From NCBI RefSeq assembly GCF_014266025.1, contig NZ_JACMYC010000002.1, positions 1 through 64,000 on the forward strand: a stretch of DNA of 64,000 bases. Direction: 5' to 3'. This document shows, piece after piece, positions 9,176-18,399 of this stretch. Below the pieces are notes generated by a model. That model was not told the origin of the DNA, searched no databases, and worked only from the letters and a program-made list of their open reading frames with translations. Position numbers and translations under genes: made by a program. Origin of the DNA: Nocardioides deserti (GTDB taxonomy: Bacteria; Actinomycetota; Actinomycetes; Propionibacteriales; Nocardioidaceae). How positions within the stretch are numbered: position 1 is the first letter of the stretch; each line of letters opens with the position of its first letter.

Positions 9176-10084
9176 CTACTCCGCCAGCACCCGCCGGACG
9201 AGCGCCTCGACGTCCGCGGCCGTCACACCCGCCGACCGGGCAGCCCGCACGGCCGCGACGAGGTCGTCGACCTCCGGCGGCGGGGCGTCCTCCTCGGGGC
9301 CGAGCGCGTGCTCGCGGACGAGCCGGGCGACCTCCTGGGGCGCCTCGGCGGGGGCGAGGTGGCCGACGCCGTCGAGCTCGACGAAGGCACCCCCGGTCAG
9401 GGCGGCGAGCTCGCGCAGCAGCCCGGGCGGCGTGGGTACGTCGTGCGAGCCGGCCACCGCCAGCACCGGGACGGCGACCTCCGCGGCGCGCAGCCGGTCG
9501 CGGACGTCGAAGCCGTCCAGCGCGCCGCACACCACGGCGTACGCCTCGTCGTCGGCCTCGGTCAGCGCCCGGAGCAGCGCGGCGGCCCGGTCGGGCTCGC
9601 CCTCGACGAAGCCGGGGCCGAACCAGCGGCGGGTCGAGGCCTCGACCAGCGCCTCGGTGCCGCGCTCGCGGACCATCGCCGCGCGCTCCCCCCACAGCGC
9701 CGGCTCGCCGAGCCGCGCGCCGGTGCACAGCAGGGTCGCGGACTCGACCCGGTGCGGCGCGTCGAGCAGCAGCTGCAGCCCGACGGCCCCGCCGACGGAG
9801 TCGCCGGCGTAGTGGAACGAGGGGGCGTGCAGCCCCTGCGACATCGTGTCGACGAGGTCGAGCACGCCGCCGGCGAGGTCCGCCACGGTGAGCGGCTCCC
9901 CGACGGCGGCGCGGTTGGTGCCGTGCCCCGGCAGGTCCCAGGCCACGACCTGGAAGTCGCGGGCGAGGTGACGGGCGCACTCGCTCCACAGCGAGGTCGC
10001 CGACGTGCCGAGCGACGGGCCCAGGACCAGCAGGGGGTGATCGGGTCGGCCGCCCAGGCGGACGGCCGTCAGCGAGGCGGTCAG
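9176..10084 (-). CDS. Alpha/beta hydrolase, 3-oxoadipate enol-lactonase-like
   Basis: About 302 residues. The nucleophile elbow is [11 protein letters not shown]; the acid is in [11 protein letters not shown] and the catalytic His in GVGHLAPAE. The pattern and the [15 protein letters not shown] opening are typical of PcaD-like lactonases, though the true substrate is unknown. A 40-residue C-terminal extension ([31 protein letters not shown]) is helical. Start choice is uncertain: CTG at 10084 overlaps the preceding small ORF stop (CTGA) and gives the usual N-terminus; an in-frame GTG at 10159 gives 327 residues with a His-rich, unlikely leader. Confidence 0.78.
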   Translation of the reverse strand: MTASLTAVRLGGRPDHPLLVLGPSLGTSATSLWSECARHLARDFQVVAWDLPGHGTNRAAVGEPLTVADLAGGVLDLVDTMSQGLHAPSFHYAGDSVGGAVGLQLLLDAPHRVESATLLCTGARLGEPALWGERAAMVRERGTEALVEASTRRWFGPGFVEGEPDRAAALLRALTEADDEAYAVVCGALDGFDVRDRLRAAEVAVPVLAVAGSHDVPTPPGLLRELAALTGGAFVELDGVGHLAPAEAPQEVARLVREHALGPEEDAPPPEVDDLVAAVRAARSAGVTAADVEALVRRVLAE

Positions 10085-10152
10085 AGGACGAGCAGGGCCA
10101 GGACGATGACGGCGATGATCAGGGCGATGACGGCGATGGTGCGAGTGTTCAT
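10081..10152 (-). CDS. Small hydrophobic peptide (23 aa)
   Basis: ATG at 10152, stop at 10081. The product starts MNTRTIAVIALIIAVIVLAL and continues LVL: a positive N-terminus and one membrane-spanning helix. A very good ribosome site (AGAAAGGTGAACC before ATG) argues that it is translated. Its stop overlaps the likely hydrolase start by CTGA, so it may act as a leader for coupled translation of the hydrolase, as a membrane microprotein, or both. It lies between tetR and the hydrolase in the same operon. Confidence 0.6.
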   Translation of the reverse strand: MNTRTIAVIALIIAVIVLALLVL

Positions 10153-10214
10153 GGTTCACCTTTCTCGGGGGTGACGGGCTGGTGCCCGACCCCCGGGCCG
10201 CACAAACCCCCAGG

Positions 10215-10889
10215 TCAGCGCTGGTCCGGTCCGGTCCCGCCCGTCGTGCCGCCCGTCGTGCCGGTCGTGCCACCGCCGACGAGCAGCGCGAGCACCCGGC
10301 CCATGAGGTCGTCGGGCACCGCGGCGGGGTCGGTCATCCGCTCGATCGCCAGCCCGTTGGAGAGCGCCAGCAGGAGCGTCGCGACCGATGCGGCGGGCAG
10401 GGGCAGCTCGGTCCCGGCCTGCTCGGCGTGGTTGGCGACCGCCTCGGCGACGGCGGCGCGGAGCTCGCCGTGGCGTCGGACGAAGGAGTCGTCGGCCGGG
10501 CCGGTGCGCACCGCGCGCTGCCACAGCTGGAGGAAGAGCAGGTGCCAGTCGTGCTGCTCGTCGCTCGCGGCGGTCAGCCGGTCGCCGAGCGCCCGTGCGC
10601 GCTCCGGGAGCGTCGCGGCGGGGTCGTCGACGGCGGCGAGGCCGAGGTCGAGGTACGCCGAGACGCGGTCGTCGACGAGCGCCGCGACCAGGCCCTCCTT
10701 GCTGCCGAAGTTGGAGTAGACCGCGCCTTTGGTGAACCCCGCGGCGGCCGCCACGTCGTCGAGGCTGGCCCCGTCGATCCCCTGGCGGGCGAACGTCCGG
10801 GCCGCCGCGTCGAGCAGCGCGCGGCGTACCTCGTCCCGCGGCGGGCGGCGTCGTCCCGCCGCCGGCAGCGGCGTCGGTCCCGTTGACAT
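10215..10889 (-). CDS. TetR family transcriptional regulator
   Basis: 224 residues, ATG at 10889. The N-terminal helix-turn-helix lies near residues 20-66 (ALLDAAARTFARQGIDGASL, then AGFTKGAVYSNFGSKEGL); the ligand domain is all-helical and the tail is Gly/Thr-rich. It is divergent from the P450 gene across a perfect palindrome, and the hydrolase and HAD genes follow on the same strand. Inference: a local repressor of itself and of the P450, released by an unknown small molecule. Confidence 0.9.
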   Translation of the reverse strand: MSTGPTPLPAAGRRRPPRDEVRRALLDAAARTFARQGIDGASLDDVAAAAGFTKGAVYSNFGSKEGLVAALVDDRVSAYLDLGLAAVDDPAATLPERARALGDRLTAASDEQHDWHLLFLQLWQRAVRTGPADDSFVRRHGELRAAVAEAVANHAEQAGTELPLPAASVATLLLALSNGLAIERMTDPAAVPDDLMGRVLALLVGGGTTGTTGGTTGGTGPDQR

Positions 10890-10912
10890 GACGCGGGACG
10901 ATACTCGAAGGT

Positions 10913-10936
10913 ATCGGATACCGCTCGGTATCCGAT
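10913..10936. promoter_or_regulatory. TetR operator palindrome between tetR and the P450 gene
   Basis: A perfect inverted repeat: ATCGGATACCG, a CT spacer, then CGGTATCCGAT. A further partial half-site (GGTATC) lies just left. It is centred between the tetR start (10889) and the P450 start (10959), the usual place for a TetR operator controlling both promoters. Confidence 0.75.
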
Positions 10937-10958
10937 CTCGTCCCTCCAGGAGGACCCC

Positions 10959-12320
10959 GTGCTGCTCCGCACCACGCCCCGGCCGGTCGCGCGCACGACC
11001 GAGGCCCTGCGCTCCGCCGCCCGCCCGGCCGTCCGCTGGGGGCTGGGCCACGCGCTGCCCCGGACCGTCATGGGGTCGGCGGCGCGCCGCGGCGACCTGC
11101 ACGGGCAGCTCCTCGTCGCCTCCAGTACCAGCGCGGACGCGCCGATCGAGCTCTTCGACGCGATCCGCGCCCAGGGGCCGATCCACCGCTCCCGCTACGC
11201 CTACGTCACCGCGACCCTCCCCGTCGTCCGCGAGGTCCTCGCCAACCCCGACGTGCGCGCCGGCGTCGACCTCGGCACCGGCGCCGGGCCGCTGGGCCGG
11301 CTCGGCACGTGGGCCCACCGGACGACCCCGATGGGCCCGCTGACGCCGCCGTCGCTGCTGGTCACCGAGCCGCCGGACCACACGCGGATGCGCAAGCTCG
11401 TCACCCGGGTCTTCTCGGTCAAGGCCGTCCAGCGGCTGCGCGACCGGACCGAGGAGATCGCCGACGACCTGCTGACCTCGCTGGAGCAGCAGGCCCGCGA
11501 CGGCCGGCCGGTCGACCTGGTCGAGGCCTACTGCGCCCTGCTGCCGGTCACCGTCATCGCCGAGATCCTCGGCGTCCCGGACTCCGAGCGGCACACGGTC
11601 CTGGAGTTCGGCACCGCGGCGGCGCCGAGCCTCGACCTCGGGCTGTCCTGGGGCCGGTTCCGCACCGTCGAGCGCGCGCTGTCGTCCTTCGAGCGCTGGC
11701 TCGTCGACCACATCGAGGCCAAGCGCCGCGACCCGGGCGACGACCTGCTCAGCCAGATGGTCGCCGCCCGCGACGACGACGGCGTCGCGCTGACCGACAA
11801 GGAGCTGATCGCCACCGCCGGGCTGGTGCTGGCGGCCGGCTTCGAGACGACCGTCAACCTGCTCTCCAACGGCATCGCGCTCCTCCACGAGCACCCCGAG
11901 CAGCGGGCCCTCCTCGCCGCCGACCCCGACCGCTGGCCGAACGCCGTCGAGGAGGTGCTGCGCCACGACCCGCCGGTCCTGCTCACCGGCCGCACGGTCG
12001 TCCGCGACACCGAGATCGCCGGCACGCGCGTCCCGCGGGGCGCCGTGGTCACCACCCTGCTGGCCGGCGCCAACCGCGACCCCGAGGTCTTCGCCGACCC
12101 GCACCGCTTCGACGTCACCCGGGAGAACGCCGCCGACCACGTGTCGTTCTCCGCCGGCCGGCACTTCTGCCTCGGCGCCGCACTGGCGCGGATGGAGGGC
12201 CAGGTCGGGCTCCAGCGGGTGACCGAGCGGTTCCCCCACCTGCGGCTGGTCCCCGGCGCCACCCGTCGCGACACCCGGATCCTGCGCGGCTTCCACACGC
12301 TGCCGGCCGTGCTCGGCTGA
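10959..12320 (+). CDS. Cytochrome P450
   Basis: 453 residues from the GTG at 10959, preceded by CCAGGAGGACCCC. The I-helix oxygen motif is AAGFETTVN, the K-helix ExxR is EEVLRH, and the haem loop is FSAGRHFCLGAALAR with the proximal Cys. It is a soluble bacterial class I P450, so it needs a ferredoxin and reductase; none is adjacent, although a ferredoxin/reductase pair lies near 39.2 kb. The substrate is unknown. Control by the divergent TetR is likely. Confidence 0.93.
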   Translation: MLLRTTPRPVARTTEALRSAARPAVRWGLGHALPRTVMGSAARRGDLHGQLLVASSTSADAPIELFDAIRAQGPIHRSRYAYVTATLPVVREVLANPDVRAGVDLGTGAGPLGRLGTWAHRTTPMGPLTPPSLLVTEPPDHTRMRKLVTRVFSVKAVQRLRDRTEEIADDLLTSLEQQARDGRPVDLVEAYCALLPVTVIAEILGVPDSERHTVLEFGTAAAPSLDLGLSWGRFRTVERALSSFERWLVDHIEAKRRDPGDDLLSQMVAARDDDGVALTDKELIATAGLVLAAGFETTVNLLSNGIALLHEHPEQRALLAADPDRWPNAVEEVLRHDPPVLLTGRTVVRDTEIAGTRVPRGAVVTTLLAGANRDPEVFADPHRFDVTRENAADHVSFSAGRHFCLGAALARMEGQVGLQRVTERFPHLRLVPGATRRDTRILRGFHTLPAVLG

Positions 12321-12349
12321 GGGACGCGCGCCCGGACCCCCGGACGCAG

Positions 12350-12382
12350 CACGGGCCCCGCCGAGGATCGGCGAGGCCCGTG
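12350..12382. terminator. Hairpin terminator between convergent P450 and opuAC genes
   Basis: CACGGGCC pairs with GGCCCGTG, and an inner CGCCGA/TCGGCG stem encloses a three-base loop. It sits between two convergent stop codons and could end transcription from both sides. There is no T-run, as is common in actinobacteria. Confidence 0.65.
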
Positions 12383-12397
12383 GCGTACGTCGGGTGG

Positions 12398-13318
12398 TCA
12401 GCCCTGGAGCGCCTCCAGCACGTCGGGGTTCTCCTCGAGCCAGGCCTCGACGGCCTCGTCCTCGCGGCCCTCGCCGTACTCGTTGACGACCAGGTTCTCC
12501 AGCGAGCCGTACTGGTCGTCGTCGAGGGTCAGGTTGCCCATCATCTCGGCGACCTCCGGGTGCTCCTCGGAGAAGCCGGCGGTGGCGATCGCGTTCAGCG
12601 TCTCGGCCTCACCCAGCGCGCCCTCGGGGTCCTCGAGGTCCTTGACCGGGAACTCGGAGTTCGCCCAGAACGGCTTCCACAGGGTGACGACGATCGGCTC
12701 CTCGGCGTCGGTCGCCTTGCGCAGCTCGGCGAGCATCGCCGTGGTGGAGGACTCGACGAGCTCGAACTCCTCGTCCAGGCCGTACGTCGGCATGACCGAC
12801 TCCTTGGTGACCTTGGTCAGCCCGGCGCCCGGCTCGATGCCGATGATCTCGCCGTCGTACTCGCCCGCCTTGCCCTTCAGGTCGGCGATCGAGGTGAGGT
12901 CGCTGTACTCCGGCACCGCGAAGGTCAGCTTCGCGCCCTCGTAGTAGGCGCCGAGGTCCTCGAGGTCCTCGCCGAACTGCTCCATGTAGGCCTCGTGCGT
13001 GACCTGGGGCCAGGCCGAGGGGTAGACGTCGATGTCGCCGTTGGCGACGCCGGTGTAGAGCGGCGCGGCCTCGGAGATCTCGGTGATCTCGACCTCGTAG
13101 CCCTCGTCCTCGAGCACGTTCTTCCACAGGTGGGCGGTGCTCAGCCCGTCGGTCCAGGAAGGGATGATCCCCAGGTTGATCGTCTTGTCCCCGCCGCCGC
13201 TCCCGGCGGTGGTGTCGTCGTCGGATGCGTCGTCGGAGCCGCACGCGGCCGCCGTCGCCCCCAGGGTGAGGAGGCTGGCCGTCGCGACGGCCCGGCGCAG
13301 TGCCCGCTTGCTGTTCAT
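12398..13318 (-). CDS. opuAC: Glycine betaine/proline betaine ABC substrate-binding lipoprotein
   Basis: 306 residues. A lipoprotein signal ends in the lipobox TAAAC (Cys near residue 26), followed by an acidic Ser/Asp/Gly linker. The OpuAC fold is visible (INLGIIPSWTDGLSTAHLWK, then VYPSAWPQVTHEAYME), with conserved Trp residues (SWTD, AWPQ, LWKPFW) that usually form the aromatic cage for the quaternary ammonium. It lies about 100 bp after the permease gene. Role: captures betaine-type osmoprotectants for the ABC importer encoded upstream. Confidence 0.9.
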   Translation of the reverse strand: MNSKRALRRAVATASLLTLGATAAACGSDDASDDDTTAGSGGGDKTINLGIIPSWTDGLSTAHLWKNVLEDEGYEVEITEISEAAPLYTGVANGDIDVYPSAWPQVTHEAYMEQFGEDLEDLGAYYEGAKLTFAVPEYSDLTSIADLKGKAGEYDGEIIGIEPGAGLTKVTKESVMPTYGLDEEFELVESSTTAMLAELRKATDAEEPIVVTLWKPFWANSEFPVKDLEDPEGALGEAETLNAIATAGFSEEHPEVAEMMGNLTLDDDQYGSLENLVVNEYGEGREDEAVEAWLEENPDVLEALQG

Positions 13319-13419
13319 TCGTCGTTCCTCTCGTCGTGCACGTGTCTGCCCGGCGGACCGGGCCCCGAGACTCCGGCGGGCTGTGCGGTCCGCGCCGGGT
13401 GGCTTGGTGGTGGGTCGGG

Positions 13420-14439
13420 TCAGGCCCGGGCGTCCTCCGGCTCCGCCGCGGCAGGGGCCGCCGGGCCGTCGGCGGCGGGCGCCGGCGTGCGGCCGGCGGC
13501 GTCCGCGGTGGCGCGGCGTCGGGCGAGCAGGGCGCGGGCGCGCCCGCGCTGTCCCGGCGTACGCCGTCCGGCCGAGGCGGTGACCCGGTCCAGGTAGACC
13601 GCGAGGACCACGACGGAGAGACCGGCCTCGAAGCCCAGGCCGATGTCGAGCCGGGAGATCGAGCTGGTCACGGCGCCGCCGAGGCCGCCGCCGCCGACGA
13701 GGCCCGCGATGACCGCCATCGACAGCGCCAGCATGATCACCTGGTTGACGCCCGCCATCACCGTGGGCAGCGCCAGGGGCAGCTGGGTCTCGCGCAGGAT
13801 CTGGCGCGGCGTCGCACCGAAGGCGTGCCCGGCCTCAACGACCTCGGCGTCGACCTGGCGGATGCCGAGCTCGGTGAGCCGCACCGCCGGTGGCAGCGCG
13901 AAGATGACCGTCGCGACGAGCGCCGGGGGCGACCCGATGCTGAAGAGCATCACGACCGGCACGAGCCAGACGAACGCCGGCATGGTCTGCATCAGGTCCA
14001 TCACCGGCCGCACGACGCGGCTGAACCGATCGGAGCGGGCGGCGAGCACGCCGAGCGGGATGCCGATCACCAGCGCGACCAGCGTCGCGACCAGGACGAG
14101 GGACAGCGTCGCCATCGCGTTCGTCCACTGCTCGACGCCGACGATGCCGGCCAGCCCGACGAACGAGCCGAGGGCGAGCTTCCAGTCCTTGGCCAGCCAG
14201 GCGATCAGCGCCAGCACGGCGGCCGTCACCAGCGGGGCGGGGCCGTCGAGGAGGTCGGTGAGGCCGTCGACGGTCGTCTCGGTGAGGTCGGCGACCGCGT
14301 CGAGGACGCCGCCGAGGTGGTCCTGGACCCACTCGAAGCCGTCGAGGATCCAGTCCCCGAGCGGGATCCGGGGCACCCCGTCCACGCGCTCCCAGTCGTC
14401 GGCCGCCATGGGGAGGACCGCCTGGTCGGTGACGCTCAT
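13420..14439 (-). CDS. opuAB: Glycine betaine ABC transporter permease
   Basis: 339 residues. The permease core has several membrane segments, with LMQTMPAFVWLVPVVMLFSIG and the coupling loop EAGHAFGATPRQILRETQLP typical of OpuAB/ProW. The N-terminal 60 residues are acidic and cytoplasmic; the C-terminus is a long Arg- then Ala/Pro-rich tail. Its ATG overlaps the ATPase stop by ATGA. Confidence 0.9.
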   Translation of the reverse strand: MSVTDQAVLPMAADDWERVDGVPRIPLGDWILDGFEWVQDHLGGVLDAVADLTETTVDGLTDLLDGPAPLVTAAVLALIAWLAKDWKLALGSFVGLAGIVGVEQWTNAMATLSLVLVATLVALVIGIPLGVLAARSDRFSRVVRPVMDLMQTMPAFVWLVPVVMLFSIGSPPALVATVIFALPPAVRLTELGIRQVDAEVVEAGHAFGATPRQILRETQLPLALPTVMAGVNQVIMLALSMAVIAGLVGGGGLGGAVTSSISRLDIGLGFEAGLSVVVLAVYLDRVTASAGRRTPGQRGRARALLARRRATADAAGRTPAPAADGPAAPAAAEPEDARA

Positions 14440-15668
14440 GCCCGGACTCCTTCCTCGATGAGCACCGGGTGGGCGGCGTCGGCCGCCTCCGGCCCGGCGC
14501 CGCTGCCCAGCGCGGCGAGCAGGGTGACCCGCGGGATCACCCCGAGCAGGCGACCGCGCTCGTCGATCACGGCGAGGGCCGTGGCGCTGTCGGCCGAGGC
14601 GCCGAAGAGGTCGGCGACCGCGGTGTCAGGACCGACGGAGATCGCGGCCTCCATCACGCCCGTGAGGTCGTCGCGGCCGGCGCGCACGGCCTCCGCGGCG
14701 GCGGCCTCGGTCACGACGCCACGGAGGCGACGGTCCCGGTCGACGACCATGACGGCGGCGAGCTGGTGCTCCCGGATCAGCTTGTGCGCGGCGCGGGGGC
14801 CCTGGCTCGCGCCGATGACGGCGACCGGCGGCTCCATCACCGACGAGGCGGTGAGCACGCGCGTGCGGTCGACGTCCTGGACGAACTGGGCGACGTAGTC
14901 GTTCGCGGGGTCGTTGAGGATCTGCTCGGCGGTGCCCTGCTGGACGATCCGGCCGTCGCGCATCATTGCGATCCGGTCACCGAGCCGCATGGCCTCGTTG
15001 AGGTCGTGGGTGATGAAGAGGATCGTCTTGCCCAGCTCGTGCTGGAGCTCGACGAGCTGGTCCTGCATCTCGCGGCGGATGAGCGGGTCGAGCGCGCTGA
15101 ACGCCTCGTCCATGAGCATCACGTCGGTCTCGGCCGCGAGCGCGCGGGCGAGGCCCACCCGCTGCCGCATGCCGCCGGAGAGCTCGCCCGGCAGCGAGCC
15201 GCCCCAGCCGCCGAGGCCGACCAGGTCCAGGGCGCGCTCGGCGCGGCGCTCGCGGTCGGCGCGGTTCACGCCGCGGACCTTGAGGCCGTACGCCGCGTTC
15301 TGGCCGACGGTGCGGTGCGGCAGCAGGGCGAAGTGCTGGAAGACCATGCTGACCCGCTCGCGCCGGACGCGGCGCATGCCGCGGGCGTCGAGCGAGGTGA
15401 GGTCCTCCCCGCCCACCCGGATCGTGCCGGAGGTCGGGGGCAGCAGCCCGTTGACGGTCCGGATCAGCGTGGACTTGCCGGAGCCCGAGAGCCCCATGAC
15501 CACGAAGATCTCGCCCTCGGAGACCTCGAACGACGCGTCGATGACGGCCGCCGTCCAGCCCTCCGCCCGCAGGTCCTCGCGGGTCGCGCCGGCCCGCAGC
15601 CGGTCGACGGCACGTTCGGGACGGCGTCCGAAGACCTTGAAGACGTCGTGCGCCTCGATGACTGGCAC
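14436..15668 (-). CDS. opuAA: Glycine betaine ABC transporter ATP-binding protein with CBS domains
   Basis: 410 residues from the GTG at 15668, chosen because GGAGGAG stands nine bases upstream and IEAHDVFKVFGRR is the usual start; a longer frame begins at 15743 without a ribosome site. Walker A GLSGSGKST, signature LSGGMRQRVGLARAL, Walker B VMLMDEAFSALDP, H-loop FITHDLNEA. Two CBS domains occupy about the last 130 residues (MEPPVAVIGASQGPRAAHKL; VMEAAISVGPDTAVADLF); in OpuA they sense ionic strength or nucleotides. First gene of opuAA-opuAB-opuAC. Confidence 0.93.
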   Translation of the reverse strand: MPVIEAHDVFKVFGRRPERAVDRLRAGATREDLRAEGWTAAVIDASFEVSEGEIFVVMGLSGSGKSTLIRTVNGLLPPTSGTIRVGGEDLTSLDARGMRRVRRERVSMVFQHFALLPHRTVGQNAAYGLKVRGVNRADRERRAERALDLVGLGGWGGSLPGELSGGMRQRVGLARALAAETDVMLMDEAFSALDPLIRREMQDQLVELQHELGKTILFITHDLNEAMRLGDRIAMMRDGRIVQQGTAEQILNDPANDYVAQFVQDVDRTRVLTASSVMEPPVAVIGASQGPRAAHKLIREHQLAAVMVVDRDRRLRGVVTEAAAAEAVRAGRDDLTGVMEAAISVGPDTAVADLFGASADSATALAVIDERGRLLGVIPRVTLLAALGSGAGPEAADAAHPVLIEEGVRA

Positions 15669-15874
15669 CTGGTGCTGCTCCTCCACCGTGGGCGCCGACC
15701 TGTCGTCGGCACCGCTCACCTGCGGCCGGACGACGCACACCACGACACCACGCGGACGTCGTCACAGCGACGTCCGGGGCGGATCGCGGGCTACGAAGGC
15801 AGGGCGCCCGAACACCCCGCGGTCTCGAGCCGCCCCGGCAACCTAGCGGCGATCGTCGCGAGGTCCAAGAATGG

Positions 15875-15890
15875 GTTACGGCTCGGTAAC
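15875..15890. promoter_or_regulatory. Possible GlnR-type box upstream of the MscS gene
   Basis: GTTAC, six bases, GTAAC: this fits the AC-N9-AC pattern described for actinobacterial GlnR sites. It lies 37 bp before the preferred MscS start and 200 bp upstream of opuAA. One short match only; it could also be a chance inverted repeat. Confidence 0.25.
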
Positions 15891-15926
15891 AATCTTCCCC
15901 TGCCCGGGGTGGGTACCGCCTCCTCG

Positions 15927-16802
15927 ATGCTCCTCGTGCCGACCGCCGAACCCGAGTCCGCCCTCCAGCTGCCCGACGTCACCTGGGAGGGCGCCACGAT
16001 CGGCCTGCTCGTCCTGGTCGTGGGCGTGCTGGCGGGTCGCGTCCTGCGGGCGGTGGTCCGCCGGGTGCTGGGCTGGCGCGGGCGCTCCCCGAGCGCGAGC
16101 GCCCTCTTCGCCGACCTCACCGGCTGGGCCGTCTCGCTGCTCGCGCTGGTCGCGGCCGTCACGGTGGTGTTCCCGAGCGTGCGGCCGGTCAACGCGCTCG
16201 GCGGGATCGGGATCATCTCGATCGCCGCCGGCATCGCCTTCCAGACGGTGCTGGGCAACATGTTCGCCGGGATCGTCATCCTGGCCCGGGACAAGTTCCG
16301 CGTCGGCGACCAGATCGCCGTGGGGGACGTCGCGGGGACCGTGGTGGACATCTCGTTGACGGCCACCCGGATCAAGTCGTTCGACGGCCGGCTGCTGCTC
16401 GTCCCGAACTCGGTGCTCCACTCCGAGATCGTGTCGGTGCAGACCGGCTACGGACAGGTCCGGTCGACGGTCGCCCTGGACATCGACGACGCCGCCGACC
16501 TCGAGCTCGCGGTCCGCGTGGCGGAGGCCGCGATGGCCCGCGTGCCGGACGTCGTGGAGGACCCGGCACCCCAGGCGCTCCTGGCGGAGGTGGGCTCGGC
16601 GACGGTCCGGATGGACCTGCGGTTCTGGTCCGGCGCCCGCCAGATGGAGACGCGGGTCGCCCAGCACCGGGTCGTCCTCGCGGTGCTGGAGGACCTCGCC
16701 GAGGCCGGCGTCCGCACCGGTTCGGACGTGCTCGTGCTCGACGCCGCGCCCGGCCTGCGGTCCGCCCTCGAGGAGCGGGCGGGCCGGCGCGACGGCAGTT
16801 GA
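15927..16802 (+). CDS. Small-conductance mechanosensitive channel (MscS family)
   Basis: 291 residues from the ATG at 15927 (GTG at 15909 would add six). Three membrane helices, TIGLLVLVVGVLAGRVL, LTGWAVSLLALVAAVTVVF and the pore-lining GGIGIISIAAGIAFQTVLGN, are followed by the MscS beta domain (DKFRVGDQIAVGDVAGTVVDI, then LLLVPNSVLHSEIV). It opens under membrane tension in hypo-osmotic shock. Its position next to the glycine betaine importer makes one osmo-adaptation locus: uptake in high salt and release on down-shock. Confidence 0.9.
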   Translation: MLLVPTAEPESALQLPDVTWEGATIGLLVLVVGVLAGRVLRAVVRRVLGWRGRSPSASALFADLTGWAVSLLALVAAVTVVFPSVRPVNALGGIGIISIAAGIAFQTVLGNMFAGIVILARDKFRVGDQIAVGDVAGTVVDISLTATRIKSFDGRLLLVPNSVLHSEIVSVQTGYGQVRSTVALDIDDAADLELAVRVAEAAMARVPDVVEDPAPQALLAEVGSATVRMDLRFWSGARQMETRVAQHRVVLAVLEDLAEAGVRTGSDVLVLDAAPGLRSALEERAGRRDGS

Positions 16803-16808
16803 GGAGGC

Positions 16809-18359
16809 TTAGCAGCCGACGCCGGTGACGTCGCCGTCGGAGCGGCGCTCGCTCCCGCGACCGAGGTCGTAGGCCGAGCAGTAGTAGAAGCTCAGCAGCG
16901 GGTCGCGCTGCAGCCGGATTGCCCGACGGCCGTTGTCGGCCGTGGGCTCGAGGTAGCGGAAGGACCGCTTCAGCAGCGCCTGCGGGCCGCCGCGGTGCTT
17001 GAGGTAGCGGTCGAGCCACCGCTGCACGTAGACGCTGGTCAGCGCCTGGCCGTGCCGGCTGGCCGGGAGCACCAGCGGGATGTCGGTGTAGTCCAGGTGG
17101 GTCGAGGCGCGCGGCACGACCAGCATCGCGTCGTGCCGGCTCTTGGCCCAGCGGTCGTAGCCGGCCTGCCGCTCGCGCCTCGGGTCCGGGCCGTCCGGCG
17201 TGGGCGCGGGGACGAGGGAGGAGCCGGCGGCGAGGAGGTACGGCGCCACCGTGAAGCCGTACTCCGACTGCACCGCCAGCGCAGGCACCCGCGGCACCGT
17301 CTCGTTGACCGGCACCGACGGGATGGTGCCGCCGTCCTTGCCGGCGAACAGCTTGTCCAGCGCGACGACGGTCGCGACCCGCGGGTCGGTGCCCTGGACC
17401 TCCGAGACCGCCCGGGCCCCCATCGAGTGGCCGATGATCGCGAGCCGCGTGGTCCGGCCCGGCGTCGCCGTACGCCGGTCGGGGCTGCGGTCGAAGCGCC
17501 GCCAGAACGGGTTGAACCGGTCCGGGCTCGCGCCCGCCGACGCCGGGTTGGCGTAGGGCTTCGCGGGGGTCGAGACGAAGAAGTCGATGGCGTCCTCGGT
17601 GCCGACGACGAAGTTCGAGACCTGCTGGAACGGCACGCCTGGGCAGCCGAGCAGCTCCCGGTCCCGCGGCGGCGCGAAGGGGTTGCAGAACGGCAGCGCG
17701 TCCAGCTGCTCGCCCGGCACCGGCAGTGGCTCGTGGGGCAGCGTCTCGCTGCGGCCCTGGCCCTGCACGTCGTAGGTCAGCACGACGTACCCGCGCTCGG
17801 CGAGGTCCTGCGCCAGCCAGCGGTACATCCCCTCCGAACCCTGCACCGACCCCGGCGTGATCACGACGCCCGGGAACGGTCCGCGCAGCCGCGTGCCGGT
17901 GTAGGGGTCCTTGGCGCCCGGCAGCGGGCGGTACACCGTGCCGCGCAGCAGCGCGCCGTAGCGGTTCGTGAACGACACGTCGCGCATCCGCCCGCGGGTG
18001 CCGCCCCACCCGGCCCGCAGCGGGTTGCCGACGTTCCAGCCGGGCACGACCTGGCCGGCTGTCAGCGCGAGCCGGGTCGGGCTCGCGACCTGCGCGAGGA
18101 GCTGGGCCACCGACGTCGCGCTCGCCTGCTGCACCAGCGCCGGCAAGTACGCCGGGTCGCGCAGCTGCCCGCCCGGCCCGGTGATCCGGCCGTAGGCGTC
18201 GGCGATGTTCTGCAGGTCCCGCGCGACGTACGCCGGCGAGTGCACGACCGGCCCGTCGCCGCCGCGGTCCGCGGCACCCGGTGGCGCGGAGGCGACCGTC
18301 GCGCCCAGCAGCACGGTCGTCAGCAGGGCCAGGGCACGGGCGGTCCGGGTACGTCGCAC
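16809..18359 (-). CDS. Secreted alpha/beta hydrolase
   Basis: 516 residues. Signal peptide with an Arg-rich start (MRRTRTARALALLTTVLLGA) and cleavage near APPGAA. The hydrolase core has VVLTYDVQGQGRSE, the nucleophile elbow IIGHSMGARAV and a late His in ASTHLDY. The C-terminal part holds GC-terminal Cys residues that may form disulfides. It resembles large exported dienelactone hydrolase/X-Pro-like actinobacterial esterases; the substrate is unknown. Convergent with mscS, with only six bases between stops. Confidence 0.8.
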   Translation of the reverse strand: MRRTRTARALALLTTVLLGATVASAPPGAADRGGDGPVVHSPAYVARDLQNIADAYGRITGPGGQLRDPAYLPALVQQASATSVAQLLAQVASPTRLALTAGQVVPGWNVGNPLRAGWGGTRGRMRDVSFTNRYGALLRGTVYRPLPGAKDPYTGTRLRGPFPGVVITPGSVQGSEGMYRWLAQDLAERGYVVLTYDVQGQGRSETLPHEPLPVPGEQLDALPFCNPFAPPRDRELLGCPGVPFQQVSNFVVGTEDAIDFFVSTPAKPYANPASAGASPDRFNPFWRRFDRSPDRRTATPGRTTRLAIIGHSMGARAVSEVQGTDPRVATVVALDKLFAGKDGGTIPSVPVNETVPRVPALAVQSEYGFTVAPYLLAAGSSLVPAPTPDGPDPRRERQAGYDRWAKSRHDAMLVVPRASTHLDYTDIPLVLPASRHGQALTSVYVQRWLDRYLKHRGGPQALLKRSFRYLEPTADNGRRAIRLQRDPLLSFYYCSAYDLGRGSERRSDGDVTGVGC

Positions 18360-18399
18360 GGCCGGACCAACGAGGGGTCTCGCGGCGGGTTACCGCCCG

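Noticed and set aside
15841..15926. Possible riboswitch (c-di-AMP or glycine-type) before the MscS gene
   Set aside because: No conserved riboswitch core could be matched; only the short GTTAC-N6-GTAAC pattern remains.
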